A stretch of 64,000 nucleotides of DNA from Beta vulgaris subsp. vulgaris (taxonomy: Eukaryota > Streptophyta > Magnoliopsida > Caryophyllales > Amaranthaceae): positions 47,901,761 to 47,965,760 of the forward strand of contig NC_079206.1 of the NCBI RefSeq assembly GCF_026745355.1, read 5' to 3'. Position 1 is the first letter of the stretch; each line of letters begins with the position of its first letter. The notes under the pieces are model-generated. The model searched no databases, was not told the origin of the DNA, and was given only the letters and a program-made list of their open reading frames with translations. Positions 54,330-64,000 of the stretch are shown piece after piece. The position numbers and the translations under genes were made by a program.

Positions 54330-55695
54330 AAATCGTGTGGCCGACAAGCTAGCCAACATAGGTGTTCCAAATCGAACGGTTAGTTTATTTTGATGCTCCT
54401 CCGAACAATAAAAAGAACTTGAATGGACCGGTTCCCAATAAATTATTTTACACAGGAAACCATATGATATAGTCATTTTTTATGTAATATACTCAGTTTT
54501 CATTTGATATAGTCAGCTATTGTGAACCCGATGCTCCCAAAGTACAGATTAACCTGAAGGTTGGAACAAATATGATGTTCACCCAAGCATATCCTAGCCT
54601 TATGATTAAACAGGCAGCCTTGTCAATATCCAAATGTCCCTCTATCTCTCTTTATAAAGGAATAGAGGTATGAAGATTTGTTGTTTGCCTATGGTAAAAA
54701 TAACTGCCCAAGGATCAACAACCTTCATAATATCGCAAGGCTAAGGCTGAATCTGTATACATATATATCAAAACTCTCCTCATGAACAGAAGCTACCCTA
54801 GCAAACCAAGAATTAAATGATGAGAAAATATCCAAAAATGTCCTTATAAATAATTTGGCATGAACGAAGCTATCCTAGCAAACCAAGAATTAAATGATGA
54901 GAAAATATCCAAGAATGTCCTTGATATACTTTAGCACGAACAAAAGATACCCTAGCAAACCCAAGTGAGCAAAGCTAAAATCTGTGGTCCTCGCGAAGGT
55001 TGGCAGGACCTGAAGTTGTATTACAACCTGGATCGATTCCCTTTATTCTTAAGCAACAACACTAAAGCTCTCCTCATGGACCCAAAGGAACAAAGCTAAC
55101 CAAGAATACTGCAAATTGCGAAAGGGGTATAGGCTCAAGTCCGCACAACAATAGCAAAATAGTATAGGTGGATATAAACAGCCTCCTGATAAAGGAAGTG
55201 AGCTCTACCAGCTAACTGATCCTCACTTCTGCGATTTAAAGCTTACTCGATCACCCCAATAATACTTCAATCGACCTTTCCACTTTGTGCATTACCAACT
55301 TTGGTCAGGTCTTGTCGCAAATGAAAGGTCTTAATACTCATAGAAAACCAACATAAGGGTCCAGAAAAGTTATACCTTACTAAAGCAAGTAGAAACAAAG
55401 GATACATGATCTACATAATGCAGGTTAAAAAAGGTCCAAACTTCCCAAGTGCCAGCTAGAAATATGACACCAAAAAGAAGTTATCGCAGAAGTTTCAAAC
55501 TCACGCTGGTTAAAAAACACCGTACCAATGAAATAAACTTTCTAAATCAAAACAAATTGATCTTGTCCAAAATATTTATCCGTTTGTATGAGCAAACAAC
55601 CGTTTGTAGATTTCTATTGAGGAGGGAAAGTTGACTACAATGCAAAAATATATCAAAACAATGCTGATTATACGTTAACAAATGGTTTGACTATA
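54330..55695. other. Noncoding spacer with a short tandem duplication
   Basis: Two and a half copies of an 80-bp unit (aaccaagaattaaatgatga, then gagaaaatatccaa) lie at about 54795-54965. The rest shows no gene; the frame at 55449-55634 is unrecognised. Confidence 0.5.
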
Positions 55696-55903
55696 CTTCC
55701 TCCGTTTCATAATACTTGCTACACTTTCCATTGTGGCAAGTTTCACATTACTTGCTACACTTCTTTTTTGGGCAATAAACTCTCTCTATCTCTCTCCTCT
55801 CACATGGGTCCTTGTTTTTCTACTCTCTATCTCTCTCTTCTCCAAAAATTGGCTAGGAGTTCGTGAATTGAGAAGTGCAGCGAGTAATATGAAATGAAGG
55901 AAA
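55696..55903. mobile_element. Stowaway-like MITE, 208 bp
   Basis: Left end cttcctccgtttcataatac and the complement of the right end, tttccttcatttcatattac, are imperfect inverted repeats. TA duplications lie at 55694-55695 and 55904-55905. Noncoding. Confidence 0.75.
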
Positions 55904-56280
55904 TAAATCAGAAGATACTTAGAAAGTAAGATGTTGCAAAATCTTTTATATTTGCTTAAACTGGCTTGAACCTACTAAGAACCAACCGAAACCAGCCATC
56001 CACTTCACTTATAAGTGAGGAGGAGCAGAAGGGTCCAAGCACAGAAAGCGTCTTTTGGTAAGTTACATTTTGAGGGTGGAGAGGAATAGTTTGAAACATT
56101 GAAGCCACCTTCCTTTACAAAGATATCTTTCCTATTACGGGGATGATAATGATATTATCCAAATCTCCACCAATCCTTTACAAAGGCTACTGTGTGAAAG
56201 TGCATAAGTAAAAAGGCCGGAATTTCGATAATTTCATCCCCTAAGATTTAGGGAGCTGCAAATTAACTGGTATCGAGTCA

Positions 56281-58056
56281 AGACTCTTCTATTTTTCTTT
56301 CTTAGTTGATGCAGCATCGCTCTCGTCTTTGGATAACAGAGCTTCAGCCAACATAGACTGATTAAATTCCATCGACTGCATATAGGATGGGAAGAGGAGA
56401 ACAATCAGAGCACGAAGAAGCATTTATAGTTTAGAACATGGGTCTCAAACATCTACTTTCAGTAAGAAATGCTCCACATGCCAAGGCCCACAAACATAAC
56501 AGAAACATTCGCATACAGAATAAGACATCAAAACCTATCTATACTATCTTCATTTCTAGACACTGTCAAGCATCCGATAAGCCAAAACCATGCAGACAGA
56601 GCCCGAGATCTAGCATAGGCAAGAAAAATAGCCAAAAAAAAATATATCAGCTGATCTCCCCAAATTTGACAATATTACAAATACCAAACTTCAGCGTATA
56701 AAGAGCCTCCATGATGCATATATTATCCTTAAAAGGAACTTAACATATTCTTTACAGAAATGAGAATAGAACTTCTAAAAATGTTTTTTCAGCCAGTTCA
56801 ATAATATCTGCCAACAAATCCTTTATGATCCCCCTAATTTTTCAAGGTATGCTAGGCATCAAAATAAGATGCAACTTATGTAACTCATACTCTTCAATTC
56901 ATCCACGATAGCCGTGTCAGATTCAAGACATTTCAACATCATAAGGACACCATGAACCTTCGTATTTAACCAATACAAGGCCAAGCTTGACACTGGAAAT
57001 TGAATCAAGTGACAGTGTGCAATTAACTAAGTCCTCTTGAAGTCAAGAAGATACACAATTTGAAAGAGCAATAATACTTGTTCGTTCAAATCCTTAAGTG
57101 GCCAATAGACTACTCCCTTACTGATGTGAAATGTCTTAGAGCAGAAGGGACAAGAAAGCATATATGATGTCTTGCTGATACTGCTAGAAAAGGAGTGACA
57201 AACCAATTTAATATCACCATTCCAAGCCAGTATTCCACATGTACCAAAAATCAAAGAAACGGAAAACAACAATGGTGAGAGATTTTAAGATCACGCCTAA
57301 ACTAGTTGATTCTGCAATCAAAAACCACCACAAAGCCATACGTTGATAAGGAGGGAACATGAAATAGTTGGTGGCATGGAAGAAGAAAGATATAACTGAG
57401 CAGCTTAAAACCAATTTATCATATGACGATTGTCAAGACTAAGCCAGCTGTGTACCCAATGAAAGCACTCTTAAAGTATTGGCTCTCCTTTTCCTCTCGA
57501 AATATCAAATCACAATGCCAACCCTACAAAAAACCTACAGTGGTAAAAAAATAACCAAATTACGGGACTCATATGAAACTACCCCCAAGGCAGCAATTCC
57601 CACCCCACCTCGGATTATACAAAAAAGACGGAATAAGCACTCCTATATCCTAATATAAAGCCTCTCCACGCGTCTGGCAGTTATTCTAAGTCCAGTAATG
57701 CCCATGTTATTGTAAAATACCAAAAAAGGAGGAGCATAAAAAAGGGTTTGTCGCCAAGCAAACTAGCTAAACAATCAGAGACAACCAAACCAGCAAAACT
57801 CTGAAAGGTAAAAATGGTAACAACTGGAAAGTGAGAAAATAAGTGTGGGAACTGGGAAGGAGTGCTTGAGAGCTGGAAACGAATGGAGAAAGAAAGGACA
57901 GACAAACTAGTGGTTTCGCAACATAAGCTTGCTTTAGGGATAACTACTACATGTACTGATTCTTTAATAACAAACCAAACATATACATCCTACGCAAGTA
58001 CACAACAATTATGAGCTGCTCTCTATATACCTAAAATTTCTCGCAGTTATTCTAAT
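56281..58056 (-). repeat. Duplicated segment, copy B (matches 30254-32037)
   Basis: Nearly identical to copy A, including the terminal-exon-like sequence at its start (MEFNQSMLAEALLSKDESDA on the minus strand near 56300-56385). Copy B continues beyond 58056 into different sequence with further minus-strand exon-like pieces, so it may lie closer to the original gene context. Confidence 0.75.
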
Positions 58057-58251
58057 CTTCAAAACATAAGCAAGAATACAACAGTAGTACAACAGACAAC
58101 TTCAACTTCAATCACCAGACCTTCATTCAAACAATATGCAAGGTTGCCTACCACATTACCATCCAAAATCCCCTAAAAAAGTGAAGGCAAATCTTTTAAG
58201 TAGCAAGTTCTGTGTTTCAAGAATCTCATATACTAACCATTAACTTACACT

Positions 58252-58660
58252 AATGATTGAGCATGCCTCCGGTTTTCGCTACACTTGCTTCATAGTCCTT
58301 CAAAATCTCATTCTTCCTTGCCAACTTAGCTGCCACCTGCCAGCTTGCTGTTTTCTTCTTCTCGAACTGCAATTCACAACAATCTCCTGTGATCCATATA
58401 CTCATAAGAATAAAAGTAAAGAATTCAGTTTTACCCACTAAAAGCTTCTTCAGACCATAGTCCCGAGCCTCCCAATTCTCAGCACTCTCCACTTCATGGT
58501 GCCTCGCTCAGCTTTATACTCCTTTCGCGCTGTCGGAACTGCCAAACTTTGGATTTGGAGGACCTCACTCTCTTCACTTATGTGCTTCACCATAATATCT
58601 TGCTTTTCTTCAGTGGCACTTTATCCAAGCTACATTTATAACCATAAACAACTTTTAACA
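58252..58660 (-). pseudogene. C-terminal exons of an unrecognised coiled-coil-like gene
   Basis: The minus strand reads IMVKHISEESEVLQIQSLA, then ARKEYKAERGT. After a one-base shift follows VESAENWEARDYGLKKLLVG up to a GT donor near 58440. A second exon with an AG acceptor near 58372 reads FEKKKTASWQVAAKLARKNE, ILKDYEASVAKTGGML and a stop at 58253-58255. The charged helical composition suggests a coiled coil. I do not recognise the family. The frameshift suggests decay, though an unseen intron is possible. Confidence 0.45.
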
Positions 58661-59679
58661 GAACTTACATGCACTATCATAAATCTTCATCCCATAATTG
58701 TGAACTAACAAAATTGTAATATTTGTTATTTGATGCAGATTGATCTAAAAAGAACCTGAGTTTCCTAAGCTACTATGACTCAAGCAGGTCATACATGAAC
58801 TACAGAGAGAATAAAGACTCAAGTATTATATAGTTAGTCCTACAGCATCAGCCATGACAAATCTGCCTCAAATAGAACCCACCCACGCCCACCTCCATCC
58901 CCCCGCGAGAACCTTTTAGGTAGAACTAGGTACATTTTGTTCATTTCAGGTTCACATTTTATACTTTGCTCATTTAATCAATGCACAACATGAAATGAGC
59001 AAAAAAAAAAAAATGTGAAAAGGGAGTATCTAGAACTAGGTCCTCCTGGAAGTACCTAAAATTTTGTACCTTCCTCCCCCTAGTGGCTAGCCCGCACACT
59101 CCACGGAGAACAAAGAGCAGAGTGAATGCAAGGAAGAAACCAATAAGGTCTCATTCTACACGATTGTGCTATTTTCCCTTGAATATTCGCTTTGATATTC
59201 AAAGCTACCTAGCGGGCTAGAGATATTGCATCAAATTTGTGGATTTTGATCCATGTTAGGATTTTTAGACAAAATCTGTTGAACATAGTATGTGCATTTT
59301 TTTTAAAAAAAAATTGAGTGTCTATAAATGAAATAAAAAAAAGGAGGATTTGTTGAGCAAAATAGGTGACAGACACTGGCTCAATTTAAATATTATATTT
59401 GATGATGAGGAATTTTTATTTTTTTTGGAGCTACATACACTTATTGTGCAACTTCGACATATTTTAATTGTAACTGGAGTTTACAGCGATCAGCATATAG
59501 CAACGATCAACAAATTAACACACTGCCATCAATTTATATAAGCAACAATTAGCAAATGAACACACTGCTATCAGCTTATATAGGCGACAATCAGCAAACG
59601 AAAACACTTTAGCTTATATTAGTAACGTCTTAACGATCACCAAATGATCACAAATGCACAATATCATCAGCAAATACTA
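58661..59679. other. Noncoding spacer with short repeats
   Basis: Three diverged units of about 50 bp at about 59485-59640 (for example aattagcaaatgaacacact and agcttatataggcgacaat). An A-run lies at 59000-59013. No gene recognised. Confidence 0.5.
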
Positions 59680-59699
59680 CTATGCATGAATACTATTCA

Positions 59700-60593
59700 T
59701 TAGCAAATGCACAAAAAAAGCAGCCAAGATTACCGAAAATAGGAGGGATACCAGAGACTTACAGTCTGGAACAGTCTCGAGAGCAGAGCAGCGGATGAAA
59801 CAGGACAGATTGTGAAAGTTGGTGTCAATTTTATAGCAGAATGAAGCTAAAGAGCGAAATTTGGCCTTGTTACCATTCTGAGTCTGAGCAGGGACCTCAT
59901 CCAAAAACTTGATCCATACACCACGAGACTTAGGTTCAAGACGTGTAAGGTCATGGTAGCCGGCGAGTTGGGAAGTAACAACATACCAGAAGAAACGGCA
60001 ACCCATGTGGAGAAGGTCTTTCCAAGGATTGTAATTAGAATAGGTAAAGAACGTGTTATCGTCCAAATCAATACCTTCAGCCATAATCTGTTCCTCGCCA
60101 GAGACTAAAAAGGGACTGGTGAGCAAGCTGCTGTCATAGTCCCCTTGTTTAGTGGTGGTGAGGGGCCTCTCTTCACAACCTGTAAAGTGTTCCCAAACCC
60201 TTCATAAGAAACGTAACCAGTTCCCAGCTTGCAAGAGCCAAGAAGCTGGTAAAGGGAAGTGGAGTCCTGTACAAAGAGGCAGGAACAAGAGAATCTGACA
60301 GCCAGTTTTGGAGGAAGGAGTGGACCCCAATCCTGGATGTCCAAGTTAAAGATAGGGACGAACTACCTATGAAAACCATGCGACCCACCATGGTGGCACA
60401 ATCCAAAAATATTGTGCCACCCACTTACGAAAGTTGAGCGAAGGATCAGACAGGATTTGCCACTGGTCGGAACTAGGATCATAGCACTAAAAAAAGCCAG
60501 AACCGTTGAAACCGGGAGGGATCCTCTTTTCACCCTCACATCTCTACAGGAGTACCAAATGAGTAGATCATAACATCGGCAACAAAGATGCAA
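59700..60593 (-). pseudogene. Degenerate gene region, possibly kelch-type F-box
   Basis: Minus-strand coding potential passes through three frames: CYDPSSDQWQILSDPSLNFR (kelch-like), then DIQDWGPLLPPKLAVRFSCS and LLGSCKLGTGYVSYEGFG, then DDNTFFTYSNYNPWKDLLHM and SRGVWIKFLDEVPAQTQNGN. The wording resembles plant F-box/kelch proteins, but no F-box is visible and the frame shifts at least twice. The family is a guess; the long stop-free stretches indicate former coding sequence. Confidence 0.4.
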
Positions 60594-61298
60594 GGATCAT
60601 CCCCAGATTTCCAATATTTGATTTGATTAAACAAACAAGGGACTTAATAAAAAATCTCATAGCATGATAATGAATGTATGAGCATGTACAAATAGTAACC
60701 CTAAAACAATTACTATCATTTGATGAATTAACAAGTTAAATAACAAATTAGATCAGATCATATGTTTGTTTATAACATGTAAATTGTCCCAAAAACCATC
60801 ACAAAACTTACAACTTGATTTCCATGAAACAAACAAGAACATACAATCGCGTGAATAATCAATCACAAGCAAAAAATCGCTAGAAACATCAGAGGAAAAA
60901 TCGCAACAAAAAACCTTCTAGACAAGTAGATCTAACCATCTAAAGGAAGAACGAAAAAAGGAAAAAAAAATGTTGAACTGTAAAATCAATGTTTGAAGAT
61001 CAAATTGAAGCCTCAAGATTCCGTGTGTGAGGGAGCGAGGAGACTCACAGTTTGTTTAGTAGAAGGGATTTGGAAGGAAAAGAAAGGAATTGGAATGAAA
61101 CATTTGGAAGGAAAAGAAAAAAAAATCGAAAAACGACCACATTAACAACACAAACCATATCTGAAAACCCTTTTGAATTGCCATTCGGAACCATTTTATA
61201 GTACAAGCATAATTTTATAGTACAAATTCCATAAGACATGTTATCCTTGAAGTCACATGTCATCCTGAGGCCAAAAATACTCAAATTCAAGATATCGA
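60594..61298. other. Noncoding spacer
   Basis: AT-rich sequence between the degenerate gene and the stop codon of the F-box/FBD-type gene. It probably includes the 3' UTR of the latter. Nothing else recognised. Confidence 0.4.
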
Positions 61299-64000
61299 TC
61301 ATAGAATGACCACATCAACACTTCCTCGAATTTGTTTTGCAAGCAGCTCAGCATGGCTTCTCACAATCGCCAATTCATCCCTATATTTGCTGCTATAAAC
61401 ACAGGTTCTTGGCTTTCCAACAGATATGGGTCGATGAGGATAAAAAACAAACTTATTCAGCATGGGAGCATGCCGAGTTAGAAAAAGTGCAAGCTTAGAA
61501 GCAGATGCGCATCCAGCATATCCAACATACTCTACAGCCTGAAGGTGCTGATGGGAGCGTATTGCATCAACTTGAGCATCCTTTGGGGCTGAATTTGGAC
61601 ACTTTATCGAGTATATATACATGGGCAGCTGCAAATCAACATAAAATTCATGTTAATATTGCCTACACTGTCAATTTAAAGGACAAAGTGCACCATTTAA
61701 ACAAGTTACACAAAACAGAATAAATAAGTTCTTTCACTAGGGGAAAAAAAAGGAAGGGCTGCGGAGGAAGGGCTGCACTTTTTCTAAAAGCGCAGCCCTA
61801 CTAGTGAAGGGTTGCGCTTTTTTTAAAAAGCGCATCCCTACATAGCAGAAGGGCTGCGCCTTTTAAAAAAGCGCAACCCTTCACTTAGTAGGGCTGCGCT
61901 TTTTTAAACAGCGCAGCCCTTCTTACTTCAGAAGGGCTGCGCCTTTTAAAAAAGCGCAACCCTTCACTTAGTAGGGCTGCGCTTTTTTAAAAAGCGCAGC
62001 CCTTCTTACTTCAGAAGGGCTGCGCCTTTTAAAAAAGCGCAGCCCTACTAAGTGAAGGGCTGCGCTTTTTTAAAAGGCGCAGCCCTTCTGCTATGTAGGG
62101 CTGCGCTTTTTAAAAAAAGCGCAGCCCTTCCTGAAAAAATTTGAAATTTCGAAATCGCGGGCTTTGAAATATTGAGCGGGAATTCGTCAAATATATCATC
62201 CCTCATTCTCTCTCTCCTCTCTCACGTCCCTCATTATTCCTTTCCTCCTTCTCTCTCATCCTCTCTTCTTACTCATCCTCTCTTCTCTCTCAAAAACTCC
62301 CATAAACATTTGCGACAAAAACCTTGAAATGATTTGCACTAAACATGGCGACGGAGTCCGATTGCCTATTGTCATACCTTTTCGGAAGCGGAACGGGCCA
62401 ACGAGTCAAACTCACTGCTATGTTGTGACGTTTAGGCTTTTTAAGCCATCCGAGTTTGTTTAAGCCTCCAAATAGCCATTTTAAGTTTTTCCAAAAAATT
62501 TTTTCCCCTTAAATTATGTATTAGGGTTTTGTTTTATGTATTTAAACATTGTTAGGTTAATGTTTGGAGGTAGTTCTTGTATTTTCAGATCTATAATGTT
62601 CTTGTATAATTCTCTTTGTTTATATATTTTGATAAATGTTCTTGTATACTTCTCTTTGTTTTGATTAATGTTCTTGTATACTTCTCTTTGTTTATTTTGA
62701 TTAATGTTCTTGTATACTTCTCTTTGTATATAATTTCTTGTATTTTCATCTTTGTTTTGATTAATGTTCTTGTATACTTCTATATTAGTTTTTGTTCCTT
62801 TTTTTCATTTTCGTTTCATTCTTTTTTTTTTTTTTTTGGGTTTAGTATTTTCGTTTCGTTTCGTTTCTCTTCTCTTCTGTTTAATTTCAGAAAATGTGAT
62901 ATTATGAGTGAAAAAATGTCAAAAAAAAAAAATTTTTTTTTAATTTTTTTTTTGGTAGGAAGGGCTGCGCTAGTTAGGAAAAAGCGCAGCCCTTCTAGCT
63001 CAGAAGGGCTGCGCTTTTTCCTAACTAGCGCAGCCCTTCTAAGCTAGAAGGGCTGCGCTTTTTCCTAACTAGCGCAACCCTTCTAGCTTAAAGGCTGCGC
63101 TTTTCTAGCGCAGCCCTACTTAAAAAGTGAAGGGCTGCTACTGAAAGGGCTGCTGTCAAAAAGCGCAGCCCTACAGGCCTTTTTCAGCGCAATCCTTCAT
63201 CATTTTTCCACTAGTGTTTGAGCTTAATAGCCCTCAATAAATAACCAAATTCTTCCATCCACTTGTACTGGATCTAGGCTGCCATGAGACCATTTATCTT
63301 AAAATAACATGAAAAGGATAATTAGATGGTCTTTGAAAGGCCGGAAAGGGAAGAGGAAAATTAATCTTGTTTCATTGTAAAATTAATGACAGCATAAAGG
63401 GATCATTCAAACATGTTATAAAAAGCAGAATGTAAAACTCAAACTTCATAAGAGAATTGACTCTTTTAGAAACTAAATGATTTTTTCTTGAGCTTAATAG
63501 CCCTCAAAAAAAATAACCAAATTCTTCCCTCCAATTGTACTTGATCTAGGATGCCATGAGAGCATTTATCTTATAATAATATCAAAAGTAAAATGAGATG
63601 GTTTCGGAAAGGCCAGAAAGGGAAAAGGCAAATCAAACTTGTTTCATTGCAGAACTAATGACAGCATAAAGTGATCAAGTATAGCGAATCCACATATTGA
63701 TCTAGGAAAGCTAAGGACGCATTCTTGTCAAAGTGTGGTGTGGAGAATAACACTTGCAGGAGAGCCTAGAATAAAATACCAGGTTTTGTGGATCAATACA
63801 TCAGCTGCTCGAAGCAAAACAATCCAATTTACATCATATACTTGAGAGTGTTGAGACCATTCAATCAATGAAACAACAAAAGTAGTAATTAAAAAAATAT
63901 AAGGAGGGTGCATCCCACCTTCAACTTGAATGTATGCAATAAAGGACATGCCTCAATCAAGGAGGTCAAAGAAAAAGGGTCATCATCAAATTGGAGAAAT
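61299..64000 (-). CDS. F-box/FBD/LRR-type gene, 3' part (runs off the window)
   Basis: The last exon (61628-61299) begins after an AG acceptor (ttgatttgcag) and encodes LPMYIYSIKC, HQHLQAVEYVGYAGCAS, KLALFLTRHAPMLNKFV and a C-terminal AELLAKQIRGSVDVVIL. This layout is typical of the FBD domain closing many plant F-box/LRR proteins. The minus strand at 64000-63919 reads DPFSLTSLIEACPLLHTFKL, an LRR-type segment, with a possible GT donor at 63918. Another LRR-like piece (YDVNWIVLLRAADVL) lies at about 63790-63850, in a different frame. The intron holds a CACTA element (61735-63216) and a direct duplication. F-box proteins of this type pick substrates for SCF ubiquitin ligases. The N-terminal F-box lies outside the window, and whether the gene works is unknown. 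Confidence 0.65.
61755..62130. repeat. Palindromic subterminal array of the third CACTA element
   Basis: Roughly eight inverted pairs of gggctgcgcttttt / aaaaagcgcagccc, spaced by short words such as cttacttcagaa. Each pair folds on itself and the whole block is close to self-complementary, so it could form one long hairpin. Confidence 0.85.
62636..62790. repeat. Short tandem repeat inside the third CACTA element
   Basis: Five or so units of about 30 bp built on gttcttgtatacttctcttt and gttttgattaat, in AT-rich sequence. Confidence 0.8.
63217..63680. repeat. Direct duplication in the F-box gene intron
   Basis: About 63220-63405 and 63488-63675 are diverged copies of one segment (gagcttaatagccctcaa, ataaccaaattcttcc, aatgacagcataaag). 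The CACTA element inserted at the start of the first copy. Confidence 0.8.

Larger units (their letters stand above)
61735..63216. mobile_element. Non-autonomous CACTA element in the F-box gene intron
   Basis: Starts CACTAGGGGAAAAA; the right end, complemented, starts CACTAGTGGAAAAA. The target duplication TTT lies at 61732-61734 and 63217-63219. Subterminal blocks at 61755-62130 and 62958-63195 are packed with agggctgcgctttt and its complement in facing pairs. The middle (62160-62950) has a CT-rich leader-like stretch, then AT-rich sequence with repeats of tgttcttgtatacttctctt (62636-62790). No transposase, so it needs one in trans. The frame at 62616-63047 is repeat-derived. Confidence 0.88.

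Noticed and set aside
61755..62130. Evenly spaced palindromic repeats resembling a CRISPR array
   Set aside because: A plant CACTA subterminal array: spacers are not unique, repeats occur in both orientations and CACTA ends enclose them.

Overview
This is nuclear DNA from a flowering plant, most likely a eudicot. The evidence is a spliced BAHD acyltransferase gene, intron-bearing pseudogenes of plant enzymes, an F-box/FBD-type gene, and dense nested plant transposons (Copia, CACTA/En-Spm, Mutator-like, PIF/Harbinger, Stowaway, Helitron-like, LINE, long solo LTRs). The species cannot be read from the sequence. No bacterial operons, rRNA, convincing tRNA or CRISPR were seen.

Layout. (1) 0.2-1.9 kb: an intact two-exon BAHD acyltransferase of the omega-hydroxyacid/fatty-alcohol hydroxycinnamoyltransferase type, the only gene here that looks fully functional. 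(2) 2.2-16.3 kb: one Copia retrotransposon. Its 5' LTR carries at least three later insertions, and its integrase is split by a 6.6-kb CACTA transposon (6982-13618, 3-bp target duplication GTG). (3) 16.3-19.7 kb: a 650-bp solo LTR, a Copia pol fragment and a possible Mutator-like relic. (4) 19.7-28.2 kb: a second, decayed CACTA element whose internal tandem repeats hold a 3.2-kb solo-LTR-like element. (5) 28.2-29.8 kb: a G-rich minisatellite joined to a large inverted repeat. The repeat is built from pieces that read as the WG/GW-rich tail and DeCL start of NRPE1, the largest subunit of RNA polymerase V. (6) 30.2-36.3 kb: a 2.3-kb tandem duplication containing an unrecognised small gene, with a further copy of part of it at 56.3-58.1 kb. 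(7) 36.8-54.3 kb: a LINE reverse transcriptase cut cleanly in two by about 15.4 kb. The cut is bounded by Helitron-like ends. The insert holds a decayed EPSP synthase pseudogene (at least five exons), a 4.4-kb solo-LTR-like element, a TRIM-like LTR element and several MITEs. (8) 54.3-64 kb: more MITEs, short repeats and pseudogene pieces. It ends in the 3' part of an F-box/FBD-type gene on the minus strand, whose intron holds a 1.5-kb non-autonomous CACTA.

Three observations stand out. The first is the NRPE1 inverted repeat, a possible hairpin source of small RNAs against a core gene of the silencing pathway that controls such elements. The second is a pair of adjacent hairpins kept in the leaders of two diverged CACTA elements, where the loop changed but the stem did not. 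The third is the LINE split by a putative gene-carrying Helitron. All calls come from reading the sequence; no database search was run.
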